Assembly (NCBI GenBank): GCA_030267565.1
Contig: BRXU01000003.1
Coordinates: 7,987,001-8,051,000, forward strand
Direction of reading: 5' to 3'
From: Pleodorina starrii
Lineage: Eukaryota > Chlorophyta > Chlorophyceae > Chlamydomonadales > Volvocaceae
DNA: 64,000 bases
The position numbers and the translations under genes were made by a program. Positions 55,425-64,000 of this stretch are shown in pieces (position 1 is the first letter of the stretch; each line of letters begins with the position of its first letter). Under the pieces are notes generated by a model. That model ran no database searches and was not told the DNA's origin. It was given only the letters and a program-made list of their open reading frames with translations.

Positions 55425-58400
55425 GTGCGGTGGGTCAGGGCTGCCGCCAAGGCGAACCCCCAGGTTTTTGAGGCTAACAAGACCAACCCCTTGTCGCGTG
55501 CCTTCTTCGCTCGGGGTTTGGGTACGGGCGTTACCGTGTATGAGCCCATTGGCGGCTTGTGCGCGGGGCTCGAGGCTTGCCTTCGCGCGGGGCTCAAGGT
55601 GGATCGGTACCTGTGTTCCGAGTCGGACCCAGCCGCAGTCAGGGTTGTCAACATGCGTCTGGAGCGGCTGAGCGCCGAGTTTCCCAAGCAGTTCCCCCCT
55701 GTCGGATCAGTTTACCGTCACCGGCAGTTTTACCGTCCTATTTCCTGATATTGCGGTTTCGCGTAGTTTGTTTGTTCTACGTCAGTCGAGGTTGTTTGCT
55801 TTCGAGTTCGTAACGTAGTATAGCTCACGTGAAGATCTCGGGGGTAGGATGTCGTACAGTTGTTTCGCGTATTTTAGTCGAGTCTTTGGCTTTTTGCCTT
55901 GTCTCGATTTGCTCTCAGGCAGTCGCCTGTGAGCAACTAGTAGGCCCCTTTCGTTAGGTTATGGACCTGGCCTAGCGGAAGAGACATGTAAGGTCTTTCA
56001 TCGTCACTCTTTTCCCTTGCCTGTGGCCGAGACACTTCCATCGTCCTCGTATTTGCACCACTTGTGCAATACTGAGCATCATGTGGTCAGCCGTTCTGCG
56101 TGGAGCCGACTTCGCCAGCAGCCGGTGGATGATCCTATCAACGTTACGGTGACGCCTCGTCGCGAGTGTGCCGCATTGCCGTTGCGCCATTTATGTATAT
56201 TTGGCGCATGTGAAACAGCTTTACTGGATGCAGCGCATTTACCCAGCAAATCGAGACCAAGTGCTTGGTTCTTATCGAGCATGATGTCGTGATATTATGA
56301 TTTGGTCGCCGCGCCTGACCTTCGGATTGAGCCTTGATTTGTGTATACGCAGTGGATTCGTTTTGGCCCGAGACTGATACTGTCGAGTTCTGCGTCTTGC
56401 CGGCGGGTAGATGCCGCAACTTCTTCGCCAATGCTATATCCCGGGCCACGTTGAAGGGATAGTAACGCCTACCGACAGAGGTGACGCCAGAGCCCGGTAG
56501 CCAGAGCTATATCCCGGGTAGGGGCTAGGCCTGCGTGAAGTGCTGACTGAGGTGACGCGAAGCGGCGTTAGGTTGTCGTGCTGAACCCTGGCAGGAATTA
56601 GGCGTCAGTTGAGGCGGGACCAGATCGCTTATGTTATTGCGTAGTGCGTGGCTGTCCGTCGTGTTCCGCGCCCGCCCAACGTGGGCTGGCTGGGTGACGC
56701 GCAGGTGCTAGATCCCGGGCCACGTGTGGGGACCATTGCTGACGATGTCCGTCTGATGTGGTGACGCCCGAGCCAGAGCCCAGCCGCCAGAGCCAGTGCT
56801 AGATCCCGGGAATCGTTGAATGCGATGTGTCCGTAGTGGGGTGATCCGCGGAGGCGCATGCCGTATTGTTGTTCGGCCGATCCGTGGTTAGGTGAGCGTG
56901 TTGGCGACCCGCCGCTGCATCGTTGGTTGTTTTGGGCTGGGCACTTCTCCAGGTGTTTCCTGCTTGAGTGCAGACTTGGTGTTCGCCGTACGTTTGACAT
57001 TTTATCTTCTTGTCTCGGCCCTACCGACAGGACGCTTGGATTGTCGTGCGGTCATGGCTGGAACTGCTCCGCACCTGATTTCATGTGCACCCCTTCATTT
57101 CCAGCTTTGCTTTCTGCGTTGCACGCTGGGGGGGGAGTCCGGGGTAGGCACATGGTTCGTTCGTGTGCAGTCATGTGATCCGACACCCCTGATGCGTACC
57201 GCCGGGTCTGGCTCGACCTCCCCTTGTCCCTCGCTAACGTTACTGAGCAAGCCCTTCTCTCAGCTGGCGCCTGCGACGGATCCCAGTGGCTCGTCTTCGC
57301 TAGCTGGTGTTGGCATGACGTCGGTAAGGAGGCAGGTTCGCTCGCGCCTGGCGCTTGCGCCACTGACCACGTCGTACGCATAGTGCAGACCTTGCAGTCC
57401 ATTCAGCGCCGCGCTCCTGCATTTATGTTTGTCTGTGAGCAGCCGCGCGCCTCGTGGCGCAATGCGTCGGCTGCACAGCAGCGTGTTTCGGATGCATTTG
57501 GTGAACCGGTGGTTGTTGACGCTGCGCGCTTTGGTTCCCTTGCGCATCGCTTGTCTGCCCACTGGACTAACCTCGCGGCTCCCGAGCTGCTTGCCTTAAC
57601 TACTTCCCTGGTTCGTCCGGAGCATGATCTTTCCCTCCAAAGCATTTTGTCGCCCGGGCGCACGGTCAAACCCGCGCGCATCCCGGAGGCGCAGGGGCTG
57701 TTTCCCTGCAACAAGGTTGGTGAGCCCCTTCGCGTTGCGCCGAGCCTTAGTCGCCCGGACCTGCAGTCCTTGTTTGATCTCGTGCATGATCCACTTGATC
57801 CGGATAACGGGACTCTCACCATCACGGAGTCCGAGTGTGCCATGGGCTACCAGGCTGGGGACACGGAGGCCCCTGATGTCACTGACGCACAGCGCCGCGT
57901 CCTGCTGGGACTCGCTCCTGACGCCATGTCTACGGCTGGCATTTTGGCCATGTGCCGCGTTCTCTCGGACGTGTCTTTGCATGAGGTGGCAGCATTTGTG
58001 TCTGACGTAACCCCACAAGCGGCGCCTGAGCCGGTTCGTGGACTTGCGTACCCTCTTTTCCCTTCGGAGGATCCCTCCCCGTGGTCCGTAGCCTTCGCAG
58101 CTGCAGCCCACGCTGAGGAGGCTGAGGCCGCGCGCCCGTCTGCTCGCTGGCCGGACATCTGGGACGATGAGGCGTCCATCCACTTCCTTCGCAACGGTAC
58201 CCACCTGCCTAACCTTTCGGTAGAGGAACAGCGTCGCGTCGCGCGCCGGGTGGGGTCGTATACCATGCAGGGAGGCAATTTGTACCGTGTCTTTAACGAT
58301 GCGAAGTCTCGGCTCGTGCCCAAGCCGCCTGATCGGGTTGAGCTCATTAGGCGCACTCACGAGGAGACGGGTCACTTCGGCATCCGCCGTACGATCGCCC

Positions 58401-58552
58401 TTCTCCTCACCCGGCACTGGTGGTACGGCATGTACCGCGACGTATCCAACTTTGTTCGTCATTGTGAGCACTGTGATCGGGTCAACACTTCTTTTGCGGC
58501 CCCGCAGCCCGATCTGCACCCTTTGCCTGTTCAGGGTTTGTTTTACCGGTGA
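55425..58552 (+). pseudogene. C5-cytosine-methyltransferase-like domain plus integrase zinc domain
   Basis: The first piece has a motif-I-like GVTVYEPIGGLCAGLEACLR followed by RYLCSESDPAAVRVV (SAM-binding type). After the inserted unit come WLVFASWCWHDVGKEAG (position of motif IV), APAFMFVCEQPRASWR (motif VI position), VVVDAARFGSLAHRLSAHWT (motif VIII type) and ESECAMGYQAGDTEAPDVTD with QRRVLLG (motif IX/X type). The catalytic Pro-Cys is changed to Trp-Cys and the ENV triplet to CEQ, so enzymatic activity is doubtful. Next is an H2C2 integrase zinc domain (RRTHEETGHFGIRRT ... HCEHCDRVN). The frame ends at TGA 58550-58552, where Trp is expected in FYR(W)GVDLCG, so this is a nonsense mutation. 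Confidence 0.75.
55701..57185. mobile_element. LTR-like unit 3, 1485 bp, inserted in the methyltransferase-like frame
   Basis: Termini are TGTCGGATCA and TGATCCGACA. It is flanked by CCCC at 55697-55700 and 57186-57189, and precise removal of the unit plus one CCCC restores the reading frame (QFP then PDAYRRVW). It matches unit 1 over its whole length. It has no long ORF. It is either a solo LTR or a short non-autonomous element. Confidence 0.85.
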
Positions 58553-60580
58553 GGGGTAGATTTGTGCGGGCCTTTGCCCGTTACCAAATCGGGGCACACT
58601 TATGTCATGATTTGTGTCGAGCATTTCTCCAAATACGCTGTTCTGGTACCTCTGCCCGATAAGGAGGCGGGGCACACCGCTTTTGCATATCTGCACCACA
58701 TTTTGGGGCGGTATGGGGCCTCAGCTGAGGTTTGCACGGACGGTGGGAGCGAGTGGAAGGGTCCTTTCGCGCAACTGCTCCTTGATTCGCTAATCGACCA
58801 CCGCCAGACTTCACCCAACCACCCTCAAGCAAATGGCTTAGCAGAACGCGTCGTGCAGACGTGCAAGCGCGCGCTACGCCGCATGGCTAGGCAGCGTGCC
58901 GAGGGCCGGGACTGGGACGAGCTGCTGCCGTACGTCATGCTGGGCTACAACTGCTCGACCCACAAGTCCACTGGTTTCAGTCCCTACCTAATCCTGCACG
59001 GTGTGGAGCCAACCATTCCGCCTGCCATCAAACCAAGGTTTGACGTTCCGGTTTCGTTTGATGACGGGGAGTTAGCTGCGGCGTCAATTTTGACGCGTGC
59101 GGACGCTATGCGCCACCGGATGGCCATTGCTGGGGAGAACTTGCTGATAGCGCAGCACCGGGATACTCTGCGCTATGCTGCGCTGCGTGGGGGCGGGTAC
59201 CATCCCAAGCTGCGTGAGTTTGACGTCGGGGACTACGTGTTTTATCGCAACACTAGCTCCCGCACCACGCTTGACCCGCCTGCCCAACCAACCATCTTGC
59301 GTGTCATTGAGGTGCGCCCCAGTGGCGTGCTGGTTTTGGAGGGTCACTGCGGTCAGACCCTGAAGTCGCACGTGAAGGACTGTGCGCCTTGCCATCTGCC
59401 CATCCGTGATGAAGTGGTTGACCCGCGCGTCGCACGCCCGTCTGCCACTTTGTCCTGTGAGGTGTGCCGCTCCCCCAAAGGGGAGGAGTGGATGCTGCTC
59501 TGTGATAGCTGCGGTACGGGCTGGCACACGTATTGCATGAAGCCGGCCCTGAAGCAAATTCCCGAGGGCACGTGGGTGTGCCCCAACTGCACAAGCAAGG
59601 GCGTTACGCCCGAAAGCGTGGATGCACGTCCCATCGACAGGCCCCGTGAGCCTGGTGCGTCTAAGATGCCCCCTGCCAAGTCGGCTTCCAAGCCGGTGCC
59701 CCCTCAGTACTGGTCGGAACTTCAGGGCGCGAAGGTCGTTCGCCAGGACCACGGTGCTCAAAGTGTGGCTGCGGCTAAGAGTGGCGTCGCAACCTATGCT
59801 GGTCGCCAAGGGCGCCGGCACCTCTTCGAGGTGTTGTATGATGATGGTGAGCTGGAGCTTGTGGAACCCACGCGCCTGAGGACTATGCTGGCGCCAAAGG
59901 TCGCTCGCCCCGTGCGGGCAAGCCGTGCGGCTGCGGTGACCGCTCAGCCGGAGACCTGGAAGCTTGGAGCTGGAGGAGATGTGGCATGTGCGCTGATGGC
60001 TGCGATGCCGGGTGAGCACCCTCCGGCTAAGGTGGCTCTTCTCTCTCGTGTTGTGGGTTCTGCGGCGTTCGATACCCCGCCGGTGCCGATTCAGCACGTC
60101 CAAGCGTTGACGGAGTACGTGGAGCTGGGTATGGTTCGGGATGCGCTTCTCCCGTGGGGTGCGGACCCCGCGGTTCGATCGGTGCTGGTCAGCAAGGGGA
60201 TTCGGGTTTCCAAAGGTAAGTTGTCAGATGCGCGCGAGCCGCTCGCGCCAGGGTTCTACGAGGCGGCGAAAAAGCAGTTGTCGTCGGTAGAGTCGGTGTT
60301 CCTGTCGGTTACGGGTGCGCCGCTGGATCTTGCAATTCCGGCGGCGCTGAAGGTGGCCCAGAGCTTCGTGGTAGCGCGGGTTCCGATGTCGTATGTCTCG
60401 GGTGCGGATGAGGTTCGCATGCGCTGGTTGAAGTCGTTGCAGAGGCAGGATAGGTTGTTGATGTTTAGGTGCCCGTTCGAGGCCGGTCAGGAGCTGTTTA
60501 TGTGGCTGGTGGTTTTCACGTCGCCCGCCATTCGGCGGTTGGTGGTCAAGCAGAGCGGTTTCGTGGAGGACATCGCATAA
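58553..60580 (+). CDS. Integrase catalytic core and PHD finger (after the nonsense codon)
   Basis: The catalytic triad is visible: D at 58559-58561 (GVDLCGPL), D in EVCTDGGSEW, E in NGLAERVVQ. The core includes HPQANGLAERVVQTCKRALR and STGFSPYLILHGVEP. An SH3-like tail follows (EFDVGDYVFYRN), then a PHD finger at about residues 299-343 of the frame opening at 58562: CEVCRS ... MLLCDSCGTGWHTYCM ... WVCPNC, with all C4HC3 ligands. Next is a Tudor-like HLFEVLYDDGELELVEPTRL segment and a basic C-terminus. PHD fingers read histone-tail modifications, so this may serve for target choice, as a chromodomain does in chromoviruses. The frame is open for 672 codons. Confidence 0.85.
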   Translation, partial: GVDLCGPLPVTKSGHTYVMICVEHFSKYAVLVPLPDKEAGHTAFAYLHHILGRYGASAEVCTDGGSEWKGPFAQLLLDSLIDHRQTSPNHPQANGLAERVVQTCKRALRRMARQRAEGRDWDELLPYVMLGYNCSTHKSTGFSPYLILHGVEPTIPPAIKPRFDVPVSFDDGELAAASILTRADAMRHRMAIAGENLLIAQHRDTLRYAALRGGGYHPKLREFDVGDYVFYRNTSSRTTLDPPAQPTILRVIEVRPSGVLVLEGHCGQTLKSHVKDCAPCHLPIRDEVVDPRVARPSATLSCEVCRSPKGEEWMLLCDSCGTGWHTYCMKPALKQIPEGTWVCPNCTSKGVTPESVDARPIDRPREPGASKMPPAKSASKPVPPQYWSELQGAKVVRQDHGAQSVAAAKSGVATYAGRQGRRHLFEVLYDDGELELVEPTRLRTMLAPKVARPVRASRAAAVTAQPETWKLGAGGDVACALMAAMPGEHPPAKVALLSRVVGSAAFDTPPVPIQHVQALTEYVELGMVRDALLPWGADPAVRSVLVSKGIRVSKGKLSDAREPLAPGFYEAAKKQLSSVESVFLSVTGAPLDLAIPAALKVAQSFVVARVPMSYVSGADEVRMRWLKSLQRQDRLLMFRCPFEAGQELFMWLVVFTSPAIRRLVVKQSGFVEDIA

Positions 60581-61140
60581 GCGGTGCCGTCGTTCTCAAA
60601 TAATTCAGCGTTTTTCGTCCATTGTAGTCCTACCCGCTGGGGGGGGAACTGGTCACTAGGCACATGTCTGGTCTTTTGTGCAGCCAGCTGTTCCGACAGC
60701 TGACAGAGCGTTTGGGTGTCATCGACGAATTGCCGTCAAACGGTTAATTAACGGCAAGAACTGTTTTTGTCTGTTTGCTTATTAGAAGAACTTGATTTCG
60801 GTGCAGTCGTACTTGCATGACTGCTCGCCAGTCTGACTGGTGTGATCGCCCGTTCGCGGTCACTTGGTTACGGATCTTTGCGAGTTGTGTGTCGCACGCG
60901 CCGCTGTTGGGCGCGTTATGGCGTAAATGTTGTGATCTATTTGTTGTTAGTAAGACGTATCGCATCGCTGTGTGAGCGTTGGTGGTAGGAACACCGGGGC
61001 CCGTGTCCGGCGTTCCGTAATCCGGGGCCTTACGCTTATCCGAGGGTTCCGTGATGAACTGTTGTGCGTATTTAAGGCCGAAAGCGAGCCTGTCTGGTCG
61101 CTTTTCGGCTCTGAACACTTGTAAAGTTCTGAGCTAGGCA
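60581..61140. other. 3' flank of the element: purine tract and diverged LTR-like region
   Basis: GCTGGGGGGGGAAC (60636-60649) and the following 50 bp (TAGGCACATG ... TTCCGACAGCTGACAG) are a diverged version of the end-to-start junction seen at 55205-55290. Further on, TATTTAAG (61069) and TTGTAAAG (about 61122) could be promoter and polyadenylation signals of an LTR. The boundary is not defined. Confidence 0.45.
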
Positions 61141-62776
61141 ACAGGCCCCGCTCCAGCAGGGTACTCCAGCAGCAGGGTATTGGACGTCGACTCTGCCCTA
61201 TCTGCCCAGTCAATGGGGCTGAATCTGAAGCTATGATCAACTGCTGACATGCTACGGAGGTTCTTCGAGAGCCGCTTTCCTCAGGCAAACCGGCTCTGGC
61301 CGCACCAAAAGATGAGACCGCAGCGGTGGGATGGTGGGAAGGAGGCGACGTTAAGTTGGCGAACGGACGGACCCATGAATCAGCCTGGGCCCAGGGATCG
61401 AGGGGCGGGCAGAGGCAGCAGGCCAGCTGGCTTAGGAGGTTGATTAAGAGTTAAAGGGAAGGGCAGGGAACGCGAATCGTAAGCGTATGGTAGGATTCGT
61501 GCTCTGCTCCTCTCGCCATCTATCTGCATCGTGTCCGCGGCTCCACGCCCGGCACTTCAAGTGGAGGGCGATGGCCCTGGACGGCGTACGTACGGGTTGG
61601 CCGTGGCAATGCTTTGCGATGGCAAATTCATCATTAGAGTGGGGGCGGCAGCAGAGCGGCATGCTCGGTGATGCTAATATGGAGCGTGCTGGAGCTGCCC
61701 TACAAAGCAAATTCAAAGTCCTCAGAAGTAGATGGGTTTGCAGGCCGTTATGTGCAGCCCGCCGCTGCAGCAGCCGCGGCTGGCCGCGGCAGCCACGGCG
61801 GCCGAATCATCTCGGCTTCGGTCTGCAAGGCGCACGCAGCGCGATAACTTCGTGAATAATTGCTGGGTGTTCAAACTTCTGATATAAGTAGGGCAGGGCC
61901 CCGGTGGTGCGAGGTCGCACTGGTCGGTGGTCGCACGCAGAGCGGCGAGTGTTTCCCGTCAACCAGACAACCGTAATGTTCTCACAGTTTGAGGTGCGGC
62001 CTTGCGTACAACGTTTTTAGTTTTGTAGCTTATAGATATGGCTTCTTGTGCGATCATATCGCAGTTTTCACCGATACGTGGACACAAGCCGCCAGCCACA
62101 CCTGCAGTAATAGGGTGTTTGCTTCTCGCTTGCTACCTTGAGAGAGCCGTAGATAGCTTGGTTACTTCGGAGTATTTACTCATTTTATTAACTGGTGTGT
62201 AGTAATGACTTCCGACATAATCACTCTGGCCGACGGTGGAAATTGGCTGGAACCCGCGGAAGGTACGCCTTTCATTTCACGCACGCTTCCTGACGCGGCA
62301 ATGTGCAGCATTTTATCTTCAAAAACATTATGCGTTCAGGGCATCGATGACTAAACAAATCGGTTTCGGATGTTTACGAATGAGGGGCACAGGGGACGCA
62401 AGGGCAATGGAATGGCATGCCCTTTAAATCCAAGAAAAAAGCATTTTCATGTAAATTTTATTCTCCTATGGCTGCCGTCACTTCCGAGTGTGTGGCGAAT
62501 GCTCGCTCGCCTGCTCGACATACTCGCCCACCGGCCCACTAAATTACGGTTCCGGCATCATGGGGCGTGAGAGGGTGCACACTAGTTGCCTGATACACAT
62601 CTAACTCATGTTATGATAGGTTTATTCATGCGGCCGGTCTTCGACATGCATGCCAACGACGGTGACCGCGCCCGCCCGTTTAATGCAAAGTACGGCAGGA
62701 TAGGCCAACCAAGGCTTGTGTACATAAAGTCAGGATACAGGCTCTCCGAGACCGCAAAATCTTTTATGCATGGAAG
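61141..62776. other. Intergenic region before pherophorin D
   Basis: No recognisable coding or RNA gene. It contains the 5' flank of pherophorin D, without a clear TATA box. Confidence 0.45.
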
Positions 62777-64000
62777 ATGGCGAAAGCTAATTACATATTT
62801 TTAGCCGCTTTGGCCGTTTCTTGGTAGGTGTCGGAACGTATGTTGGGCCTAGTCACCATTTATGCAGCGATATATCAGCATTTCATATGTCCACGAAGTT
62901 TAACTTCGAACCAACAGCAGAATGGCGCTGCGGGACCCAGGGCGTTAACCCGCGTTCATGTGAAACATTTCTTAGCCAACAGATCACTTGTCATTCATGA
63001 CGGTGTGTGGTCTATAGATATAGGTTATTGTATTTAGCGTGCCGATCACGGGGGTGGCTGCCTGAACACCTGCAGGGCGACCATCGCGGCCGCGGCAAAT
63101 GAGGACTACGAAGCCTTTGCCGATCAGACCGGCCTTCTTCCCTACTTCCCTTATCGGGAGTGCGCCACAAGAATTGGCGCATACCGGTTTGCTCCCGAGA
63201 TCCAGTCGCTGGGTGGCGGCAAGTACTGCTTCACCATCCAGGTCCAGACGCAGAACTGCACCAACGCCTGCTGCAACACGGACCTCACCAAGATTGAGGT
63301 TAGTGAGAAGAGTGACAAAGCTCACCTACGTTTACTGAGGAAGTGCCGCATCGAGGCCGCTGGTTGCAGCAATTGCTATGTTTGGTTTCATTTCACAGCA
63401 CGCGAGGGAACCGCGTTACGTTGTGTTGCCACGCCGAAGCACCATTATCTCGACGTGCGCAATCCAGCCCTTCTGAGACTGAGTGGTCTGCATCTGCGGT
63501 TCCACCTCCCCCCATCCCGCGGCAGTTCAACGTGTCGGACAGCTGCATCGTACAGCCCGCAATGGAAGTCAAGTCAACCATCAACGGCGTCCCCACCAGG
63601 GTCGGCGCCTCCTTTGGCCGCCCCGTGAACGGCCGGCCGGGCTCCGCCATTCTGCGTCTCACGCAGCTGGGGCTCAACACCACGACGGCCAGGGACGCGG
63701 AGGTGTGCCTCACCCTCAAAACCAACCGCGGCGGAAAGGGCTGCGGCACCCTCGAGCAGCTGTGTGCAACTCAGGCAAATACTCCCAAGGGGACCTGCAC
63801 GGTTGCCATGTACGACACGCCGTGCAGGTGCTGTCCGGTTTCTCAGGCCTCCGTGACGCTCGTCCCAATGGCTTACAATCCTCCATCACCCGAACAGCCG
63901 TCGCCATTATTCCCGCTATCCCCCACGCCGCCATCTCTGCCCCCGCCCCCTTCCCCACCGCCACCGCCTCCTCCGCCGCCTCCTCCGTTGCCCCCACGAT
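62777..64000 (+). CDS. Pherophorin D, 5' part (continues past window end)
   Basis: Exons: 62777-62823, 63076-63298, 63526 to the window end. The signal peptide MAKANYIFLAALAVSW is split at the same place as in the other genes. The N-terminal domain is GGKYCFTIQV ... NACCNTDLTKIE and then NVSDSCIVQP ... GCGTLEQLCATQA ... CRCCPVS, which differs clearly from A and C. The proline-rich linker ([10 protein letters not shown]) has just begun at the window edge. The C domain must lie beyond 64000. Phases match pherophorins A and C (exon 2 ends after AAG ATT GAG). Confidence 0.88.

Larger units (their letters stand above)
55391..60580 (+). mobile_element. Gypsy-type element with methyltransferase-like, integrase and PHD domains
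   Basis: One continuous plus-strand coding region in three pieces: 55391-55700, 57190-58552 and 58553-60580. Gene order is C5-methyltransferase-like, zinc-binding integrase, PHD finger, basic C-terminal region. No protease, RT or RNase H is visible; they were probably lost with the 5' deletion. It is interrupted by the 1485-bp unit at 55701-57185 (the frame is restored if one CCCC copy is removed) and by one nonsense codon at 58550-58552. Confidence 0.75.

Overview
This window is nuclear DNA from a green alga of the volvocine/Chlamydomonadales type. The support is an intron-rich, GC-rich gene structure; a TGTAA polyadenylation signal behind one gene; five genes of the pherophorin family (secreted, hydroxyproline-rich extracellular-matrix proteins known from Chlamydomonas and Volvox relatives); and a retroelement with the split-direct-repeat layout of the PAT/Kangaroo type described from Volvox. 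I do not name a species.

Layout. 1-817 (-): 5' end of a secreted protein with an EGF-like exon. 2943 to about 8312 (-): a seven-exon gene for a DUF455 (COG2833) ferritin-like protein with a long Gln/Pro/Ala-rich tail; one intron holds ten perfect copies of a 30-bp minisatellite. 10804-14579 (+): complete pherophorin A. 15745-35515: a large inverted duplication whose arms carry two head-to-head pherophorin genes, B (17225-20962, -, intact) and B' (24399-30080, +, broken by a 2.2-kb insertion). The centre (21.5-23.9 kb) holds nested terminal-inverted-repeat elements. The right arm is enlarged by a gag-only split-repeat element (30571-32399), a 1.7-kb repeat element and a solo repeat. 35966-37560 (-): LINE remnant. 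39031-43989 (+): complete pherophorin C with a proline-rich linker of about 340 residues. 62777-64000 (+): 5' part of pherophorin D.

45446-61140 is a nest of retroelements that can be ordered in time. An LTR-like unit with TGTCGGATCA ends was split by a Ty3/gypsy chromovirus (46477-54803, 5-bp target duplication TGTGG). The chromovirus was itself split by a 4.3-kb block (48952-53282) rich in tandem repeats. Next to it is a second gypsy-type element (55391-60580). It joins a degenerate C5-cytosine-methyltransferase-like domain to an integrase and a PHD finger, is split by a 1485-bp element with matching termini, and carries one nonsense codon. This combination is the most unusual coding content here.

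The host genes fit one theme, matrix/secreted proteins, with DUF455 the exception. All four pherophorins with a visible C domain share the same splice phases, so their exon models were checked by reading-frame closure. Most long ORFs elsewhere are frame shadows of proline-rich or tandem-repeat DNA.
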